From Phytoamicus setariae (GTDB taxonomy: Bacteria > Pseudomonadota > Alphaproteobacteria > Rhizobiales > Rhizobiaceae), in NCBI RefSeq assembly GCF_016722925.1, contig NZ_JAEQNC010000010.1, forward strand, positions 1 through 64,000: a stretch of 64,000 nucleotides of DNA, written 5' to 3'. The first letter of the stretch is position 1, and every line of letters starts with the position of its first letter. The notes under the pieces were generated by a model. The model worked only from the letters and a program-made list of their open reading frames with translations. It was not told the DNA's origin and did no database searches. Made by a program: the position numbers and the translations under genes. Shown in pieces: positions 8,992 to 18,783 of this stretch.

Positions 8992-9408
8992 TTATCGCCC
9001 CTTCAGATGCCGTACGGCATCCATGGCGAAGCGGGAAAGTGGCGAGGGCAGCGCGTCGAGCCCGAACCAGCCGAATTCCGGCAGTTTCTCCGGCTCCATC
9101 ACTTTGGGTTCACCGATGAAATCCGTTGTCGTATAGATGATCGAAGCCCAGTGATGGCCTTCGTCAGCAAAAATCTGTTCGGAAACGCAGAGATATTCGA
9201 CCGATAGAATCGTCAATCCCGATTCTTCCTCTGCCTCGCGGCGAGTGGCCTTCTCTGAACATTCGAGATGATCGATCTTGCCGCCGACGATATTCCAGTG
9301 CCCTGCCTCTGGAGCGCGCGTGCGCCTGTACAAAAGCAACTTGCCATCCCGAAGGATGGCAAGGCCAGTCCCGAGACCGGGAAAATCTTTACCTGGCGTT
9401 GCGCCCAT
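8992..9408 (-). CDS. NUDIX hydrolase
   Basis: A 138-residue NUDIX-fold pyrophosphohydrolase. The Nudix box is complete: G43, E49, then REAEEESGL at 57-65, giving GX5EX7REUXEEXGU. The N-terminal GLGTGLAILRDGKLLLYRR strand layout resembles housecleaning NUDIX enzymes acting on nucleotides. The substrate cannot be told from sequence. Its ATG lies two bases after the stop of the helicase gene, so translation is probably coupled and the two form an operon. Confidence 0.9.
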   Translation of the reverse strand: MGATPGKDFPGLGTGLAILRDGKLLLYRRTRAPEAGHWNIVGGKIDHLECSEKATRREAEEESGLTILSVEYLCVSEQIFADEGHHWASIIYTTTDFIGEPKVMEPEKLPEFGWFGLDALPSPLSRFAMDAVRHLKGR

Positions 9409-9410
9409 TC

Positions 9411-10931
9411 TTACTTCAGCGCGGCGCTGGTCAGCATGAAGGCCGGGATATCATCGCCGAAACCGACAGGGGTCGGGCCATCGTCCTGCTGGTGATAGCG
9501 GCGATTTTGGCGGGCGCGATCATCATTGGCCGGGTAGGGACGGTGGTCGCGCGCGGCATGATCCTTCTTCGGTGCCACATTCGCCTTCGTCATGGGTTTC
9601 TCCGCTCTCTTCGATTCGATGTCGATTACGGAGCCATTGTCCACGGCTTCGATGTCATTGTTGTGAACAACGGTGTGAATTGCAGCTTCCTTGCGTGGCA
9701 CGCGTCCATCCTTGCGGCGGTCGCGATCGCGATCCCGGCCTCCGGAACGACGTTCGTTGCGGGGGCGCTCTTCGCTCTCTTCCTTTGCGGGAAGGGCAGC
9801 GATGTCACCCTTGTGCCATTCGACTTTTTCGCCGATCAATTTCTCGATCGCATCGAGATGCTTGGAATCGCGCTTGGTCACCAGCATGAAGGCAGCGCCG
9901 GAGCGGCCGGCCCGGCCGGTACGGCCGATACGGTGGACATAGTCCTCGGCATGGATAGGGACATCGAAATTGAAGACGTGGCTGACATCAGGAATGTCGA
10001 GGCCGCGGGCCGCGACATCGGATGCGACGAGCAGCTTGAGATTTCCGTCGCGGAAATTCTGCAGCATCGTCGTACGCGAGCGCTGGTCCATGTCTCCATG
10101 CAGCGCACCGACTTCGAAGCCGTGGCGTTCGAGCGAGCGGAACAAATCGGCGACATCCTTCTTGCGGTTGCAGAAGATGATGGCGTTGTTGATATCCGCT
10201 TCGACTTCGCGCAGCAGGTCGCGCAGCGTGGCGCGCTTGTCCCAATCCTGCGAATGGCTGGCGACCAGCCGCTGGGTGACCGTCTTGGCGGTGGACGACG
10301 GCGGGGCCACTTCGATGCGCTCGGGGTTCTGCAGAAACGCATCGGCCAGCTTCTGGATTTCCGGCGGCATCGTGGCCGAGAAGAACAGCGTCTGGCGGGT
10401 GAAGGGGATCATCTTGACGATGCGTTCGATGTCCGGAATGAAGCCCATGTCGAGCATGCGGTCGGCTTCGTCGATAACCAGGATGTCGACGCCGGTCATC
10501 AGCAGCTTGCCACGTTCGCAATGGTCGAGCAGTCGGCCGGGTGTGGCGATCAGAACGTCTGCGCCGCGCTCGAGCTTGCGGTTCTGGTCGTCGAAGGAGA
10601 CGCCGCCGATCAGCAATGCGACATTGAGCTTGTGGTTCTTGCCGTATTTTTCGAAATTTTCAGCGACCTGAGCGGCGAGCTCGCGGGTCGGCTCGAGAAT
10701 CAGTGTGCGCGGCATCCGGGCCCGGGCCCGGCCCTTTTCCAGCAGCGTCAGCATCGGCAGCACAAAGGACGCCGTCTTGCCAGTTCCGGTCTGTGCAATC
10801 CCGAGAATATCCCGGTGTTTCAGAGCATGCGGGATTGCGCCGGCCTGGATGGGAGTGGGGGTGGAGTAGCCGGCATCAGTAACGGCAGAGAGGACTTTTG
10901 GGCTCAGGCCAAGGTCTTGAAAGGTTGTCAA
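9411..10931 (-). CDS. rhlE: DEAD-box ATP-dependent RNA helicase, RhlE-like
   Basis: A 506-residue RNA helicase. Visible motifs in order: Q motif (TPIQAGAIP), Walker A AQTGTGKT, PTRELA, TPGRLLDH, DEAD in VIDEADRML, SAT, and the HRIGRTGRAG motif VI. The tail after about residue 375 is highly charged and basic (Arg/Lys/Asp repeats), as in RhlE and cold-induced helicases that remodel rRNA and mRNA. The 175-base leader upstream is long for this window. It is transcribed ahead of the NUDIX hydrolase. The family is certain; the RhlE subgroup is likely. Confidence 0.93.
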   Translation of the reverse strand: MTTFQDLGLSPKVLSAVTDAGYSTPTPIQAGAIPHALKHRDILGIAQTGTGKTASFVLPMLTLLEKGRARARMPRTLILEPTRELAAQVAENFEKYGKNHKLNVALLIGGVSFDDQNRKLERGADVLIATPGRLLDHCERGKLLMTGVDILVIDEADRMLDMGFIPDIERIVKMIPFTRQTLFFSATMPPEIQKLADAFLQNPERIEVAPPSSTAKTVTQRLVASHSQDWDKRATLRDLLREVEADINNAIIFCNRKKDVADLFRSLERHGFEVGALHGDMDQRSRTTMLQNFRDGNLKLLVASDVAARGLDIPDVSHVFNFDVPIHAEDYVHRIGRTGRAGRSGAAFMLVTKRDSKHLDAIEKLIGEKVEWHKGDIAALPAKEESEERPRNERRSGGRDRDRDRRKDGRVPRKEAAIHTVVHNNDIEAVDNGSVIDIESKRAEKPMTKANVAPKKDHAARDHRPYPANDDRARQNRRYHQQDDGPTPVGFGDDIPAFMLTSAALK

Positions 10932-11106
10932 TGGAAATGACTTTTCCGTTTGTTAGCGTCTTATGCTGAAGGGTCGGCGCACCTGATGGTGGTCGAGGCT
11001 GCGCTGCTCATAATCGTTAACGCCTGCAAAGTCAAGAAAATCACCTGATTGGTGTCCGCCAGCCGATGGAGCTGGTAAACCCGAAGTGCCGCCGTTCGCT
11101 AAAGTC

Positions 11107-12411
11107 CTATTCTATATAGGTATCCAGCTTCAGGCCTGCGTTCAGGAAACGCACCGGATCGATGGCGCGGCCATTGCGGCGGACTTCATAATGCAGATGC
11201 GGGCCGGTAGAGCGGCCCGTCGAACCGGATAACGCAATCGTCTCGCCAGCGATGACCTTGTCTCCGTTCTTGACGAGTATACGCGACAGGTGGCCATAGC
11301 GTGTGGTGATGCCGTTGCCGTGGTCAATTTCGACCATGATTCCGTAGCCGCCGGCCGGACCAGCCGCGATCACGACGCCTGCGCCGGTGGCGGCGACTTC
11401 CGATCCGGTCTTTTGCCGGAAATCAACGCCGGCATGCATGGCGAGCCTGCCGAAAAAGGGGTCCAGACGGTTGCCGAACAGCGAGGTGATCTGCTTGCCT
11501 GGGGCGGGGTTTGCAAAGGGCAGCATGAGCGCGAATTTCTTCACATGCTCGAATTTGTCGAGTGCCATATCGAGGTCGGCTATCGAGGCTTCGAATTCCG
11601 ACGACGTCTCGGGGGCGACATAGGGCCCGCCCATGGCGGTGTCGGATGGCTCTGCCATGTCGAGGCCGGCCATTTTTTCCGGAATGTTGACGCCGGTGTT
11701 TGTCAGGATTCGGCGAATGTTTTCCGTTCGCTCCGAGGCGTCGACGGTCAGGTTCTGTATGTGGGTGAGCTGTTCCATCTCGATGCTTTTCAACGAGTGG
11801 GTCACTTTGGAGAACAGCTTGTCGGCGCGATCGGCCATGCCGCGCTCCGGTGCCGCGAAGGCCAGAGCGCGTGTTTTCATGCCCCCAAGTTCGGCGTGCT
11901 GCTCGCCAAGCAGGGTTTTGAAGGCGTCCAGTGAACCGGCGTCGCTGTGGTCTTGCGTAAGGGAGTCGCTTGCCTCTACCGAAACGGGTGAGGCGGCTTC
12001 CAGGCCGGAATTTTCTGCCCGTTCCAGAACGCTGCCGAGCATTCCCTGCCGATTGGTCAGCGCCATCTGCTGCTCGAGCAGTTTCTCTACCTTATCTTCG
12101 ACGACCTGCTGGTCGAGGAGTTGCCGGGATGTGATCCGATCGACCTGGGCACGCAATGCCGAGATCCGGTCTTCGTATTCGTGCTGCATACGCGCCTGTC
12201 GCGCCATCGAAGCGCCGATCAGGTCGTCGCGAATGACCAGATAGGCCGTCGCGGTCAGATAGATAATGGTGAAAAGTCCAAAGATCGAAACGCCGGCGGC
12301 GGTCATCCAGGGACGAACGGTCATGTGGCGAACTTTTTCGCCGCAGGCGAGGATCAGGAAGACATTCTCCTTCCGTTTTCCGAAAACCTGGCTCTGGCCG
12401 CCGCTTGTCAT
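11107..12411 (-). CDS. M23 (LytM) family peptidoglycan endopeptidase, membrane-anchored
   Basis: A 434-residue cell-wall peptidase or LytM-domain regulator. One membrane segment (about 36-58, ITAAGVSIFGLFTII-like) follows a short cytoplasmic start, then a periplasmic coiled-coil rich in Gln/Arg/Leu (about 75-230), then the M23 domain at the C-terminus. Zinc ligands are visible in HAGVDFRQ (His and Asp) and HLHYE (HxH), so it looks catalytically intact. Proteins of this shape cut peptide cross-bridges or help the divisome and elongasome. The ATG has GGAGG nine bases upstream. It may be cotranscribed with the DUF455 and Bcp genes lying upstream on the same strand. Confidence 0.9.
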   Translation of the reverse strand: MTSGGQSQVFGKRKENVFLILACGEKVRHMTVRPWMTAAGVSIFGLFTIIYLTATAYLVIRDDLIGASMARQARMQHEYEDRISALRAQVDRITSRQLLDQQVVEDKVEKLLEQQMALTNRQGMLGSVLERAENSGLEAASPVSVEASDSLTQDHSDAGSLDAFKTLLGEQHAELGGMKTRALAFAAPERGMADRADKLFSKVTHSLKSIEMEQLTHIQNLTVDASERTENIRRILTNTGVNIPEKMAGLDMAEPSDTAMGGPYVAPETSSEFEASIADLDMALDKFEHVKKFALMLPFANPAPGKQITSLFGNRLDPFFGRLAMHAGVDFRQKTGSEVAATGAGVVIAAGPAGGYGIMVEIDHGNGITTRYGHLSRILVKNGDKVIAGETIALSGSTGRSTGPHLHYEVRRNGRAIDPVRFLNAGLKLDTYIE

Positions 12412-12541
12412 CCTTTAACGCCTCCACCATTGACGCAGATTCGCGGGGGACATGGTTGATTCCGCTTGCGGACGATTACAAACCATTAAGGTTAACAATG
12501 GGTCTACGCGTGATCGGCTGGCCGAGTTAAAGCCTCTGGAA

Positions 12542-13369
12542 TCAGGCGTTTGAGATCGATGAGAGCGATCTGTAGAATCCTGGCGTCAGCCCAGCTTCGG
12601 CGCGCGCCAGATCGTTGAAGGGGGCTTTTAGCCCGCCGCGGAAGTTGGCGCGGACAAGTTCTTGAAAAGCTGCTGCGGGATCTCGTTTTTCGCGGGCGCA
12701 AAGGAAGCGGAACCATTTCGCACCGATCGCCACATGCCCCTTCTCGTCATTGTAAATCACGTCGAAAATTGCCGCACTTGGCTCGTCGCCGAGTTCGCGC
12801 AGTTTGTCGCGCATCGAGGGCGTGACGTCCAGGCCGCGTGCCTCAAGAATCAAGGGAACCACCGCGAGCCTTGCGGTCAGCGAGTTGCGGGTGTGGTGCG
12901 CCGCTTCCCATAGGCCGTCATGGGCGGGCAGGTCGCCGTAGTCGGCACCGAGGTCGCGCAGGCGATCACGGACCATGCAAAAATGCTTGGCTTCCTCGAA
13001 GGCCACCTGCAGCCAGCCGTCAAAAAACGAGCGGGGAACCGGCTGGTCGGCAAACCGGGCGACAATATCGAGTGCCAGATCGACCGCATTGAGTTCGATG
13101 TGGCAAATGGCGTGGAGGAGGGCGATGCGCCCTTGCGGGGTGTGCAGCGAGCGCTTCTTCATCTTGCCGGGAGAGATCAGGTCTGGTTTTTCCGGCCTGC
13201 CGGGGCGCGACGGAACGGAAGGATCGAGTGGCGAACGCAGTGACAAAGTGCGTTCGCTCCAAAGGCGGTGTGTCTCGCGCGTCAAGGCGACTTTTCGGTC
13301 GAGGTCGGCTGCCGATACCGCTGCAATCGCTCCTGCGCGCAGGGTACGGATGCTGAATTCGGGAGTCAT
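12542..13369 (-). CDS. DUF455 ferritin-like protein
   Basis: A 275-residue DUF455 protein with a predicted ferritin-like four-helix core. Repeated helical carboxylate/His patches (AICHIELNAVDLALD, FEEAKHF, EKGHVAIGAKW) match the di-metal ligand pattern ExxH of that fold. The family is annotated ferritin-like without a proven reaction. It lies 40 bases downstream of the bcp stop on the same strand, a likely operon, which fits an oxidative-stress context but does not prove it. Confidence 0.82.
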   Translation of the reverse strand: MTPEFSIRTLRAGAIAAVSAADLDRKVALTRETHRLWSERTLSLRSPLDPSVPSRPGRPEKPDLISPGKMKKRSLHTPQGRIALLHAICHIELNAVDLALDIVARFADQPVPRSFFDGWLQVAFEEAKHFCMVRDRLRDLGADYGDLPAHDGLWEAAHHTRNSLTARLAVVPLILEARGLDVTPSMRDKLRELGDEPSAAIFDVIYNDEKGHVAIGAKWFRFLCAREKRDPAAAFQELVRANFRGGLKAPFNDLARAEAGLTPGFYRSLSSISNA

Positions 13370-13409
13370 TTGAATCGCTTTCTCGCAACTGCTCGCAGTT
13401 TGCTGGAGA

Positions 13410-13880
13410 TCACCGAAGAAGTTTGGCCGCTTCCAGCACTTCCTCGGCGTGGCCCTTGACCTTCACCTTGCGCCAGATCCTGGCGATCCGGCCAGCGGCA
13501 TCGATCAGCAAGGTTGTACGCTCCACGCCCATATACTTCAGCCCGTACATCGTCTTTTCGACCCACAGGCCGTAGGCGTCTATCGCCTGCTTTTGCTCGT
13601 CAGCGGCCAATGTGATGCCAAGCGAATGCTTCTTGCAGAAATTGTCGTGTTTTTTCACGCTATCGGGCGAAATTCCGATGATCGTTGTGCCAGCGTCCTC
13701 GAACTCTGCGGAAAGGCGCGTGAAATCTATTGCCTCCACAGTGCAGCTTTGCGTGTTATCCTTCGGATAGAAATAGATGACCACTTTTTTGCCGGAAAGC
13801 GCCGATAGCGAGACCGTTCCGCCGCCATTCGTGGGCAGAGTGAAATCCGGGGCTTGATCGCCAATGGACAATTCGATCAT
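13410..13880 (-). CDS. bcp: Thioredoxin-dependent peroxiredoxin, Bcp/PrxQ type
   Basis: A 156-residue peroxiredoxin that reduces hydroperoxides with thioredoxin. The peroxidatic Cys is C46 in PKDNTQSCTVEA; the usual Gly before the Cys (PGCT) is Ser here, an uncommon substitution. The catalytic Thr/Pro environment (YFYPKDNT) is intact. A second Cys, C82 in NFCKKHS, could resolve in the way of PrxQ proteins. The gene is divergent from the large AsmA-like gene across about 100 bases and is followed by the DUF455 gene. Confidence 0.94.
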   Translation of the reverse strand: MIELSIGDQAPDFTLPTNGGGTVSLSALSGKKVVIYFYPKDNTQSCTVEAIDFTRLSAEFEDAGTTIIGISPDSVKKHDNFCKKHSLGITLAADEQKQAIDAYGLWVEKTMYGLKYMGVERTTLLIDAAGRIARIWRKVKVKGHAEEVLEAAKLLR

Positions 13881-13981
13881 GTTGCCTTGAAATCCTTTCG
13901 GCGCTTACGCATCGTCCTGCCAGAGAATCGCCGGCGAGACAGTGATCTTATAGGACGTGCAAACTTGAAAGGCACCGCTAC

Positions 13982-16900
13982 GTGAATGAAATTCGCGGCG
14001 AAAAAGTCGTATTCGGCAAGGAAGACTACCATCCGCTCGATGCCATGCCATCCGTGGCCCAGCAGGATGCGGTGGTTCTTGGCGTTCCGCGATCGCGGCA
14101 TTTTTTCCGGCGGCTGGCCAAATTTGTTTTGGCGCTCATTTTGCTGGCAGCAATGGCCGTCGGGCTTCTCTTCGTTGCCCTGGAAGGCGGCTATCTCGAC
14201 CAGACCTTGAGATCGCGCGCGACGCAGGCTCTTTCACATGCACTTGGCGATGAGTTCGAGCCGAACGTCGGTGCTATCCGGCTGCGGTTTGCGCAAAACT
14301 GGATGCTGGCATTCGAAGCCGCCGATCTGCAGATTACCCACCGGCAGAGCAAGATCGCGTTGCTGAAGACGGATTCGATAAAGGCGGTGCTTGACCCGGT
14401 GGCGCTGCTGGCAGGCAGGATGGCGCTTGCCAGAGTGGAGATCGGTGCGGCGGAAGGCGACCTTCGATTCCTGCCAGCGCGTGGGCCGATCGATTGGGCG
14501 ACAGTGCGGGTCGATGCTGTTCCCGCCTTGCTGCAGGCGCTTTATCCGCAAATTGACCAGATCATAGGCTTTCTCGAGCGCTCCAATACCGAGACGATTG
14601 TCGCTGGCGAGCTCGGACTGTTGCTGCCATCAAAAACAGCGCTCGGCGATCGGATCAGCCTCAACGATCTCGAATTCCAGAATTCACGGGACAATCATTA
14701 TGAAATGACTGCCGGGGTTCGCTACGGTGAGCTTGCGCCGTCCCTGACCGTGAAACTCGATAGCGACGGCGAAAAAGCAACATCCTTCAGTGTCGCTATT
14801 GCCGGTCTGGAAGCCGAACCTTTCCTTCTCAAGTATAGCGCTGTGACCGGCGAGATCCGGCAGGGCATGGACCTGCCGCTGAGTTTTTCCATCTCATCAG
14901 ATCGGGATCGCAACCTGATTGCCAAGCTGGATGCCGGGGCAGGCTTGTTCTACGGCGATGGAGATGCCCAGCCCGTACGGGCTGGGAAGGGTGTTTTCTC
15001 CTACGATTTCAAGGAGAAGAAGATACGGCTGATGAATGGGGTGATGGACTTCGGCCCGACAGTTGTACCGCTGGAAGGAACCTTGATCGACCTCGACCGT
15101 GTCGCCAGCGGAAAACCGCCTGGTTTCGCCTTCGAGGCAATCGGAAATGATGCGGTTGGAAGTGCTGAAGGTTCGGGCGAGGCGCCCGAGCGCTTCAATG
15201 CCCGTGTCTCCGGCTATTATCTGCCGCAGGCCAGAGAGTTGCAGCTCGATACGATCGGGATCGTTACCAGTTCCGGCAATTTTGCCGGCTCGCTCAACAT
15301 GCGACTGGTGGAGCCGTCGCCCGCCATCAATTTCGCCGCGCGCGCCGACACATTGAGCGTTGCCACCGTCAAACAGCTTTGGCCGTTCTGGTTCGGCAAG
15401 AAGGCGCGGCACTGGATCCTGGAAAATATAAGGGATGGCGTGGTCAAGAATGCCGTTATCGACGTATCTCTCGCTGCAGGACGCATTCCTGAGCATCCCG
15501 AGCCCATGTTGTTCGAAAACAATGAGATGCATATCGCCTTCGATGCCGAGGGATTGACGGTGAAATACATCGACACCATGCCTGTGTCGCGCGACACGTT
15601 CGGCCACTTCGACCTGACCGACCGGAATATGCGTATCGATGTTGCGCAAGGTACCATCAACCTGCCGTCCGGCAAGCGGCTTGCGGGTAGCGATGGAGTA
15701 TTCGAGATCGCCGATACGGCCAAGAAGCCGCTCGCCGGTGCGCTGGACATCAAAGCCGTGGGCGAAGCGGCGGCGGCGGCGGAGTTTGCAAGCTTCAAGC
15801 CGATCAACGCCATGTCGCGTTTCCCGGTTTCTCCGGCCGACCTGACCGGGAAGTTGTCCGCGAGCATCCGCGCGAGTTTCGGCCTCGATCACGCTCCGAG
15901 CAAGGTGAAGCCCGACTGGAATATTGTTCTCGATCTGGACAAAGTGGGGCTCAAGACTCCATTCGACAACCGCAAGATCGCCAACGTCGAAGGCAAGGTG
16001 ACGATCAATACCGAGCAGGCCGTCATGAAAGGCAAGGCTGATGTCGATGGGATGGGATTTGATGTCGTGGCAACCGAACCTATCGACAAGGATGCGATTG
16101 CCAAACGCGACTGGCAACTTGATGGCAGGGTTTCCAGTGCCGAGGTTCTGAAACTTGCGCCAACTCTTGCGGGGTACTTCTCCGGCAATATGGACGTCAA
16201 TCTCCAGTATCTGGGCAAGGACAGGCACAAGGCAACTCTTTCATTGACTTCGGCCGATCTGTCCATTCCGCTGGTCGGTTGGCGAAAGGGGCCGGGAGTT
16301 CCAGCCAAGGCAGAGTTCGAGCTTGTGTCGAATGATGGCCGGACCGAAATCAACGACCTGGTCGTTTCAGGCGACGGCTTTGGCGCGCGCGGTGACTTGA
16401 CGTTCGACGCCAAGGGCCTCGTCACTGCAAAGCTCAACCGTGTTCGCCTTGCCAGCTCGGATAATTTTGCCCTTTCACTGACGCGCAAGGGGGCGGGGCT
16501 ATCGGTGGGCATCAACGGCGATTCCATCGATATGCGAAGCTTCCTCGATCTCGCCAAGTCCGGCAATAGCGTGAGCGATAAAGGTAAGACGGCGGATACC
16601 AGCAACTCGGTCTCGGCCCGTATCGATCGCGCGATAGGCTACAACAATGAGAGCCTGACGTCGGTCAATCTCGACATGGTTATGGCCAAAGGGGCGATGT
16701 CGGCGGTGAATTTTTCCGCTGTGACCCGTTCGGGGCAGGCGGTGGTGATTCGCAAGGGAAGGGACCAGATCGAGGTCACGAGCGGCGATGCTGGAGCCGT
16801 GGGGCGCTTTGCCGACATCTACCGCAACATGAATGGTGGTCTGCTGAACGTCAATCTGAAGTCCAGGGATGCCGATTCATGGCATGGCTCGGTTGATATC

Positions 16901-17359
16901 CGCAACTTTGCTCTCGTCAACGAAGCGCGGTTGAAATCAATTGTTTCCGCCAGGGCCGGTGAAGACGGCCGCAGCCTGTCCGATGCGGTCAAGGCCGATA
17001 TCGATGTCAGTTCGCAGAAGTTCCGGCGAGGTTTCGCGAGGCTGCTGATCGACGGAAAGCTCGTGCGTGTGGAGAACGGGGTTGTGCGTGGCGACGAGGT
17101 CGGGGCGACATTTCAGGGAACTGTCCGCGATGCCGACGGGATGATGGCGATGACCGGAACGTTCATGCCTGCTTATGGCCTGAACCGCCTGTTCAGCGAA
17201 CTTCCCCTGATTGGCGTGCTTCTGGGCAACGGCCGCGATCGCGGCCTGCTCGGTATCACATTCAAGCTGGTCGGCCCCTATGACCAGCCAGCTTTGTCGA
17301 TCAACCCGCTGTCGCTGATCGCGCCGGGCGTGTTCCGCAACATCTTCGAGTTTGAATGA
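13982..17359 (+). CDS. Large AsmA/YhdP-like envelope protein (DUF3971, AsmA C-terminal)
   Basis: A 1125-residue periplasmic protein anchored by one N-terminal membrane segment (about 42-64, VLALILLAAMAVGLLFVAL). The long beta-rich repeat region that follows and the C-terminal GITFKLVGPYDQPALSINPLS stretch fit the YhdP/DUF3971 group of AsmA-like proteins, which form bridge-like channels moving phospholipids toward the outer membrane. The listed start is GTG with AAAGG upstream; an ATG at codon 22 is possible and would still keep the membrane anchor. It is probably monocistronic. Its stop overlaps the terminator of convergent tyrS. Confidence 0.88.
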   Translation: MNEIRGEKVVFGKEDYHPLDAMPSVAQQDAVVLGVPRSRHFFRRLAKFVLALILLAAMAVGLLFVALEGGYLDQTLRSRATQALSHALGDEFEPNVGAIRLRFAQNWMLAFEAADLQITHRQSKIALLKTDSIKAVLDPVALLAGRMALARVEIGAAEGDLRFLPARGPIDWATVRVDAVPALLQALYPQIDQIIGFLERSNTETIVAGELGLLLPSKTALGDRISLNDLEFQNSRDNHYEMTAGVRYGELAPSLTVKLDSDGEKATSFSVAIAGLEAEPFLLKYSAVTGEIRQGMDLPLSFSISSDRDRNLIAKLDAGAGLFYGDGDAQPVRAGKGVFSYDFKEKKIRLMNGVMDFGPTVVPLEGTLIDLDRVASGKPPGFAFEAIGNDAVGSAEGSGEAPERFNARVSGYYLPQARELQLDTIGIVTSSGNFAGSLNMRLVEPSPAINFAARADTLSVATVKQLWPFWFGKKARHWILENIRDGVVKNAVIDVSLAAGRIPEHPEPMLFENNEMHIAFDAEGLTVKYIDTMPVSRDTFGHFDLTDRNMRIDVAQGTINLPSGKRLAGSDGVFEIADTAKKPLAGALDIKAVGEAAAAAEFASFKPINAMSRFPVSPADLTGKLSASIRASFGLDHAPSKVKPDWNIVLDLDKVGLKTPFDNRKIANVEGKVTINTEQAVMKGKADVDGMGFDVVATEPIDKDAIAKRDWQLDGRVSSAEVLKLAPTLAGYFSGNMDVNLQYLGKDRHKATLSLTSADLSIPLVGWRKGPGVPAKAEFELVSNDGRTEINDLVVSGDGFGARGDLTFDAKGLVTAKLNRVRLASSDNFALSLTRKGAGLSVGINGDSIDMRSFLDLAKSGNSVSDKGKTADTSNSVSARIDRAIGYNNESLTSVNLDMVMAKGAMSAVNFSAVTRSGQAVVIRKGRDQIEVTSGDAGAVGRFADIYRNMNGGLLNVNLKSRDADSWHGSVDIRNFALVNEARLKSIVSARAGEDGRSLSDAVKADIDVSSQKFRRGFARLLIDGKLVRVENGVVRGDEVGATFQGTVRDADGMMAMTGTFMPAYGLNRLFSELPLIGVLLGNGRDRGLLGITFKLVGPYDQPALSINPLSLIAPGVFRNIFEFE

Positions 17360-17385
17360 AAAAGCCCCGCCGTGTCCGGCAGGGC
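17359..17385 (-). terminator. Terminator of tyrS
   Basis: Read on the minus strand: GCCCTGCCG, four-base loop, CGGCGGGGC, then five T. The stem is 9 bp with one G-T wobble. It overlaps the stop codon of the AsmA-like gene on the other strand. Confidence 0.75.
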
Positions 17386-17414
17386 CTGGTATCGGATGTC
17401 GTCTGCTTGATTGA

Positions 17415-18668
17415 TCAGGCCGGCTTTACCAGCACATGCTTCTTCTTGCCGAGCGAGAGCTTGATGACCTGGTCGGCATTGAGATCGGCAGAGCCGATGA
17501 CGCGCTTTTCGTCGGAGACCGGTTCGTCGTTGATCCGTACCGCGCCACCCTGAACATGCCGGCGCATCTCGCCGTTGGAGGCGGCAAGGCCTGCCTTGAC
17601 GAACAGCCCAAGCAGGCCGATACCGGCTTCGATCTCGGCGGCCGGCAGCGTCACCGTCGGCAGGTTTGAATCAGCGGCGCCTTCCTCGAACACCTTGCGT
17701 GCGGTTTCCGCTGCCTGCTCGGCAGCAGCGCGGCCATGCAGCAAGGCGGTGATTTCGGTCGCCAGGATCTTCTTGACCTCATTGATTTCCGAACCGCCCA
17801 GTGTCGAAAGGCGGGCAATCTCGTCCATCGGCAGCGTGGTGTATAGCTTGAGGAAGCGGCCGACATCGGCGTCCTCGGTGTTGCGCCAGTATTGCCAGAA
17901 GTCGTAAGCCGACAGCATGTCGGCGTTCAGCCATACGGCTCCGTTGACCGATTTGCCCATCTTGGCACCGGAAGAGGTGGTCAACAGCGGCGAGGTCAGC
18001 GCGTAGAGCTGCGGCGTGCCCATGCGGTGGCCGAGGTCGATGCCGTTGATGATGTTGCCCCACTGATCCGAGCCGCCCATCTGCAGGCGCGTGCCATAGC
18101 GCTTGTTGAGCTCGACGAAGTCGTAGGCCTGCAGGATCATGTAGTTGAATTCGAGGAAGGAAAGCGATTGCTCGCGGTCCAGCCGCGTCTTGACGCTATC
18201 GAACGACAGCATGCGGTTGACCGAAAAGTGGCGACCGACATCGCGCAGGAATTCAAGGTAGTTGATGCCGGCAAGCCAGTCGGCGTTGTTGATCATCAAC
18301 GCGTCCTTGGGGCCGTCGCCATAGGTAAGGTAGCTCGAGAACACCTTCTTGATCGATGCAATGTTGTCGGCGATGGTGTCGACCGTCATCAACTGGCGAG
18401 CTTCGTCCTTGAACGAGGGGTCGCCGACCATGCCGGTGCCGCCACCCATGAGCGAGATGGCCCGGTGACCAGTCTTCTGCAACCAGTGCAGCATCATGAT
18501 CTGGATGAGACCACCCGCGTGAAGCGATGGCGCCGTGGGATCAAATCCGATATAGGCGGTTACCGTTTCCTTGTGTAGAAGATCATCCAGGCCCGATTCA
18601 TCGGAAATCTGGTGAATGAAGCCACGCTCGGAGAGCGTGTGGAGAAATTCGGATTTGAATTTTGACAT
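17415..18668 (-). CDS. tyrS: Tyrosyl-tRNA synthetase
   Basis: A 417-residue class I aminoacyl-tRNA synthetase charging tRNA-Tyr. The HIGH-type motif is PSLHAGG (His50) and the KMSKS-type motif is KMGKS at residues 236-240. The tyrosine and tRNA site [13 protein letters not shown] and [11 protein letters not shown] are intact. A C-terminal S4-like RNA-binding domain (about 350-417) ends in [10 protein letters not shown]. No T-box or other leader control is visible upstream. It is divergent from anmK across 115 bases. Confidence 0.97.
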   Translation of the reverse strand: MSKFKSEFLHTLSERGFIHQISDESGLDDLLHKETVTAYIGFDPTAPSLHAGGLIQIMMLHWLQKTGHRAISLMGGGTGMVGDPSFKDEARQLMTVDTIADNIASIKKVFSSYLTYGDGPKDALMINNADWLAGINYLEFLRDVGRHFSVNRMLSFDSVKTRLDREQSLSFLEFNYMILQAYDFVELNKRYGTRLQMGGSDQWGNIINGIDLGHRMGTPQLYALTSPLLTTSSGAKMGKSVNGAVWLNADMLSAYDFWQYWRNTEDADVGRFLKLYTTLPMDEIARLSTLGGSEINEVKKILATEITALLHGRAAAEQAAETARKVFEEGAADSNLPTVTLPAAEIEAGIGLLGLFVKAGLAASNGEMRRHVQGGAVRINDEPVSDEKRVIGSADLNADQVIKLSLGKKKHVLVKPA

Positions 18669-18783
18669 GACCGACTGCTTTCGGAAGGTAATCGTGATTT
18701 CACGGGGCCTTTAGCAAAGTTTTCGCTGCGTTGCACCCCTTCTGGCGCATGTCTTCCATCAATGTTTGCGATGAGGTCCATCA

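Noticed and set aside
9399-10940. 513-residue frame opposite the DEAD-box helicase
   Set aside because: The helicase has all motifs on the other strand; this frame spans its whole length with no features.
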